Shown: positions 62,521 through 64,000 of the stretch, in pieces
Numbering within the stretch: the stretch's first letter is position 1
Layout of the letters: each line of letters opens with the position of its first letter
DNA from: Taenia hydatigena
Taxonomy: Eukaryota > Platyhelminthes > Cestoda > Cyclophyllidea > Taeniidae
Assembly: GCA_036345935.2 (NCBI GenBank)
Contig: JADWOT020000008.1
Span: forward strand, 3,203,114 to 3,267,113
Reading direction: 5' to 3'
DNA: 64,000 bases
Translations under genes and position numbers: made by a program
The notes under the pieces: generated by a model
What the model saw: the letters and a program-made list of their open reading frames with translations, nothing else
The model's database searches: none
Told to the model about the DNA's origin: nothing

Positions 62521-63366
62521 GACATATTGTCCTAGCTGAGTGGGCTGGCCTCCGAGTCATGCCAGCAGCTTATTTCCATCTGCCAGTTGAATATATATAT
62601 TCTAACCTAGTATTCCGCCTTCTTTTGCCTTCCAGGAAGCCTCGAGACGCTACATTGGTGGCAGCGGAAAGCAGACCCGACTCTATAGGGTTACTATCCC
62701 GATCTCTACCGCCTGCAGCATGTTGCAGCGGTGCGAAAGAAGTGCATGTGCTACAGATGGGTCAAGAACGACGTCCACCTCCGGCATCCACCCCTTCTCC
62801 GTGTTCTACAAGAAATCTATTAACAACTGAAGCGACACTAGCCATTGACCACCTGCAAAGTTTCGTTCCGAAGATTACGGCTAAGATTCTTGCTTAAGGA
62901 GATCGGCATGCTAGCGCCTCCCTACGGACATACTGATGGTCGGCAGAACCGCTTATTGCGAACTTCTGTTCCCAAGCCAGCGAAACTCCAAGTCTAGTCG
63001 AACTGCCAAGAGGGATGACTGACGTTGGTGTGAAGCATCGCCTCAATCGCGTGGAGTGTCGGCGACTGACATGGTTAGCTCGTGGATGCTTGTTGCAGCA
63101 CTGACTAAGTTGTGATGGCTGACGCAGGAGGTGTACGAAGGGATGCGTCAGGGACGACGCTCGAAAGAGGAGAGGGGTAATGTAATGCTTTGTTAGTTTG
63201 GGCTGCCGTTTTCGGTCAGGGTGACAGAGGTGGCCAAATTGCCCCAGCTGCGTAGGTTGGCCTCCGGGCCATGCCAGCAGCTTATTTCCCTGTCCGTTGA
63301 ATATATATATACTCTACCCTATTATTCTGTCTTCTTTTGCCTTCGAGGGAGCCTCGGAACGCTACA
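62521..63366 (+). mobile_element. TRIM-like element, left LTR truncated, unlike LTRs
   Basis: Left LTR remnant 62521-62654 (its first ~50 bp missing), internal part 62655-63180 (526 bp) with the primer-like TTGGTGGCAGCGG and purine tract CGAAAGAGGAGAGGGG, and right LTR 63181-63366 (186 bp, TGTAATGCTTTG...CGCTACA). Very similar to the 52959-53857 copy in both LTR types. Confidence 0.92.
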
Positions 63367-63560
63367 ACTACCTCTGTGACCCTCATCGAAACCGGTAGTC
63401 CGGTTTCGGTTTCGGTCACTTGGTTGGCCACATCGCCCTAGCCGATTGGGTTGGCCTTCGAGCTATGCTAGCAGTCCCGTTCCCTCTGTTTGCTAAATGC
63501 ATATATTCTGCCCTAATATTATTCCTTCATTCTCGTTCAAGGAAGTCGCGAGACGCTACG
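63367..63560. mobile_element. head-to-head LTR fragments
   Basis: 63367-63399 is the complement of the LTR 5' region (ACTACCTCTGTGACC ... CCGGTAGT). From 63400 a plus-oriented, diverged LTR runs to 63560 (ends AGACGCTACG), with its first bases missing. Confidence 0.65.
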
Positions 63561-63768
63561 CCGAGACTTCCCGGAAGACAAAAGAGGATAAAATACTTGA
63601 AAAGAACATCCATAATCGGCTAAGAGTAGGAAATGACTCTACTGGCGTGGCTCAGAGGAAAGTCTGCACGGCAAAGGCAAAATGACCAATATCTTCCCCA
63701 TGACTGAAACCGAAGATCGAACAAAAAAACGCATTGCGCGGGATATTTATAAAGGCTAAATTACTGAA

Positions 63769-63955
63769 TGTAGTACTTTGTTTTGTTGGACCTGCCAGTT
63801 TTGGTCAAGGTCACAGAGGTGGCCATCTTGCACCAGCTGCGTAGGCTGGCCGCTGGGCCATTCCAGCGGCTTATTTTCCTCTGCCCGTTGTATAGATATA
63901 TTCCACCCTAGTATTCTGCCTACTTTTGCCTTCGAGGGAGCTTCGGGACGCTACA
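63769..63955 (+). mobile_element. LTR of the TRIM family, no clear TSD
   Basis: 187 bp from TGTAGTACTTTG to GGACGCTACA, left-end type. The flanks CTGAA and ATATG do not match. The next 45 bp are the 3' part of yet another LTR, so the copy is probably part of a rearranged cluster. Confidence 0.88.
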
Positions 63956-64000
63956 ATATGTATTCTACCCTAGTACTCTGCCTTCTTTTGCCTTCGAGGA
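63956..64000 (+). mobile_element. LTR 3' fragment running off the window
   Basis: ATATGTATTCTACCCTAGTA and CTTTTGCCTTCGAGGA match the last third of the LTR. Confidence 0.75.

Overview
This window looks like eukaryotic nuclear DNA from a parasitic flatworm, most likely a tapeworm with a repeat-rich genome. That assignment is an inference. It rests on intron-split animal genes, very short introns (37, 43 and 45 nt) beside kilobase-sized ones, few genes, and heavy loads of LTR-retrotransposon debris. There are no bacterial-type operons. I found no tRNA, rRNA or CRISPR array.

Genes, left to right. (1) The 3' part of a CDT2/DTL gene (WD40 substrate receptor of CRL4), + strand, ten exons to 9778. 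(2) A four-exon AIMP1/EMAP-II gene, - strand, 10931-15679. (3) A five-exon gene for an alpha-helical, probably mitochondrial protein, + strand, 16440-19745, head-to-head with AIMP1. (4) A four-exon UPF0489 (C5orf22-type) gene with a signal peptide, + strand, 22401-25878. (5) A small three-exon gene for a 66-residue protein, 26437-26982. (6) A complete three-exon Rho1/RhoA GTPase gene, - strand, 33117-34185. (7) A partly resolved gene for a Cys-rich, probably single-pass membrane protein near 50.5-51.97 kb, and a weak two-exon candidate at 54126-54514. (8) A complete four-exon gene, 56582-61235, for a protein with about 22 tandem 40-residue acidic repeats followed by two DM9 (DUF3421) domains. 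Exon phases were checked by hand. For genes 1-6 and 8 the joined exons stay in frame to the stop.

The accessory part is dominated by one family of miniature LTR elements (TRIM-like). The intact ones are 899 bp: a 186-bp LTR (TGTAG...CTACA), a 527-bp internal part with a tRNA-primer-like start and a polypurine tract, and another 186-bp LTR. Target-site duplications of 5 bp are visible (ACATG, GTTAC; CTAAC and CTTCC around solo LTRs). A decayed Ty3/gypsy-type integrase region (34508-36167) shares the polypurine tract and LTR start with these elements and is a candidate relative of their autonomous partner. The most unusual signal is that four elements (36.6, 43.9, 53.0 and 62.5 kb) carry consistently different left and right LTR types. 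Ordinary reverse transcription should not produce that.

A 630-bp polypurine GGAA/GGGAA satellite lies at 29.5-30.2 kb. The remaining intergenic stretches hold nothing I could identify.
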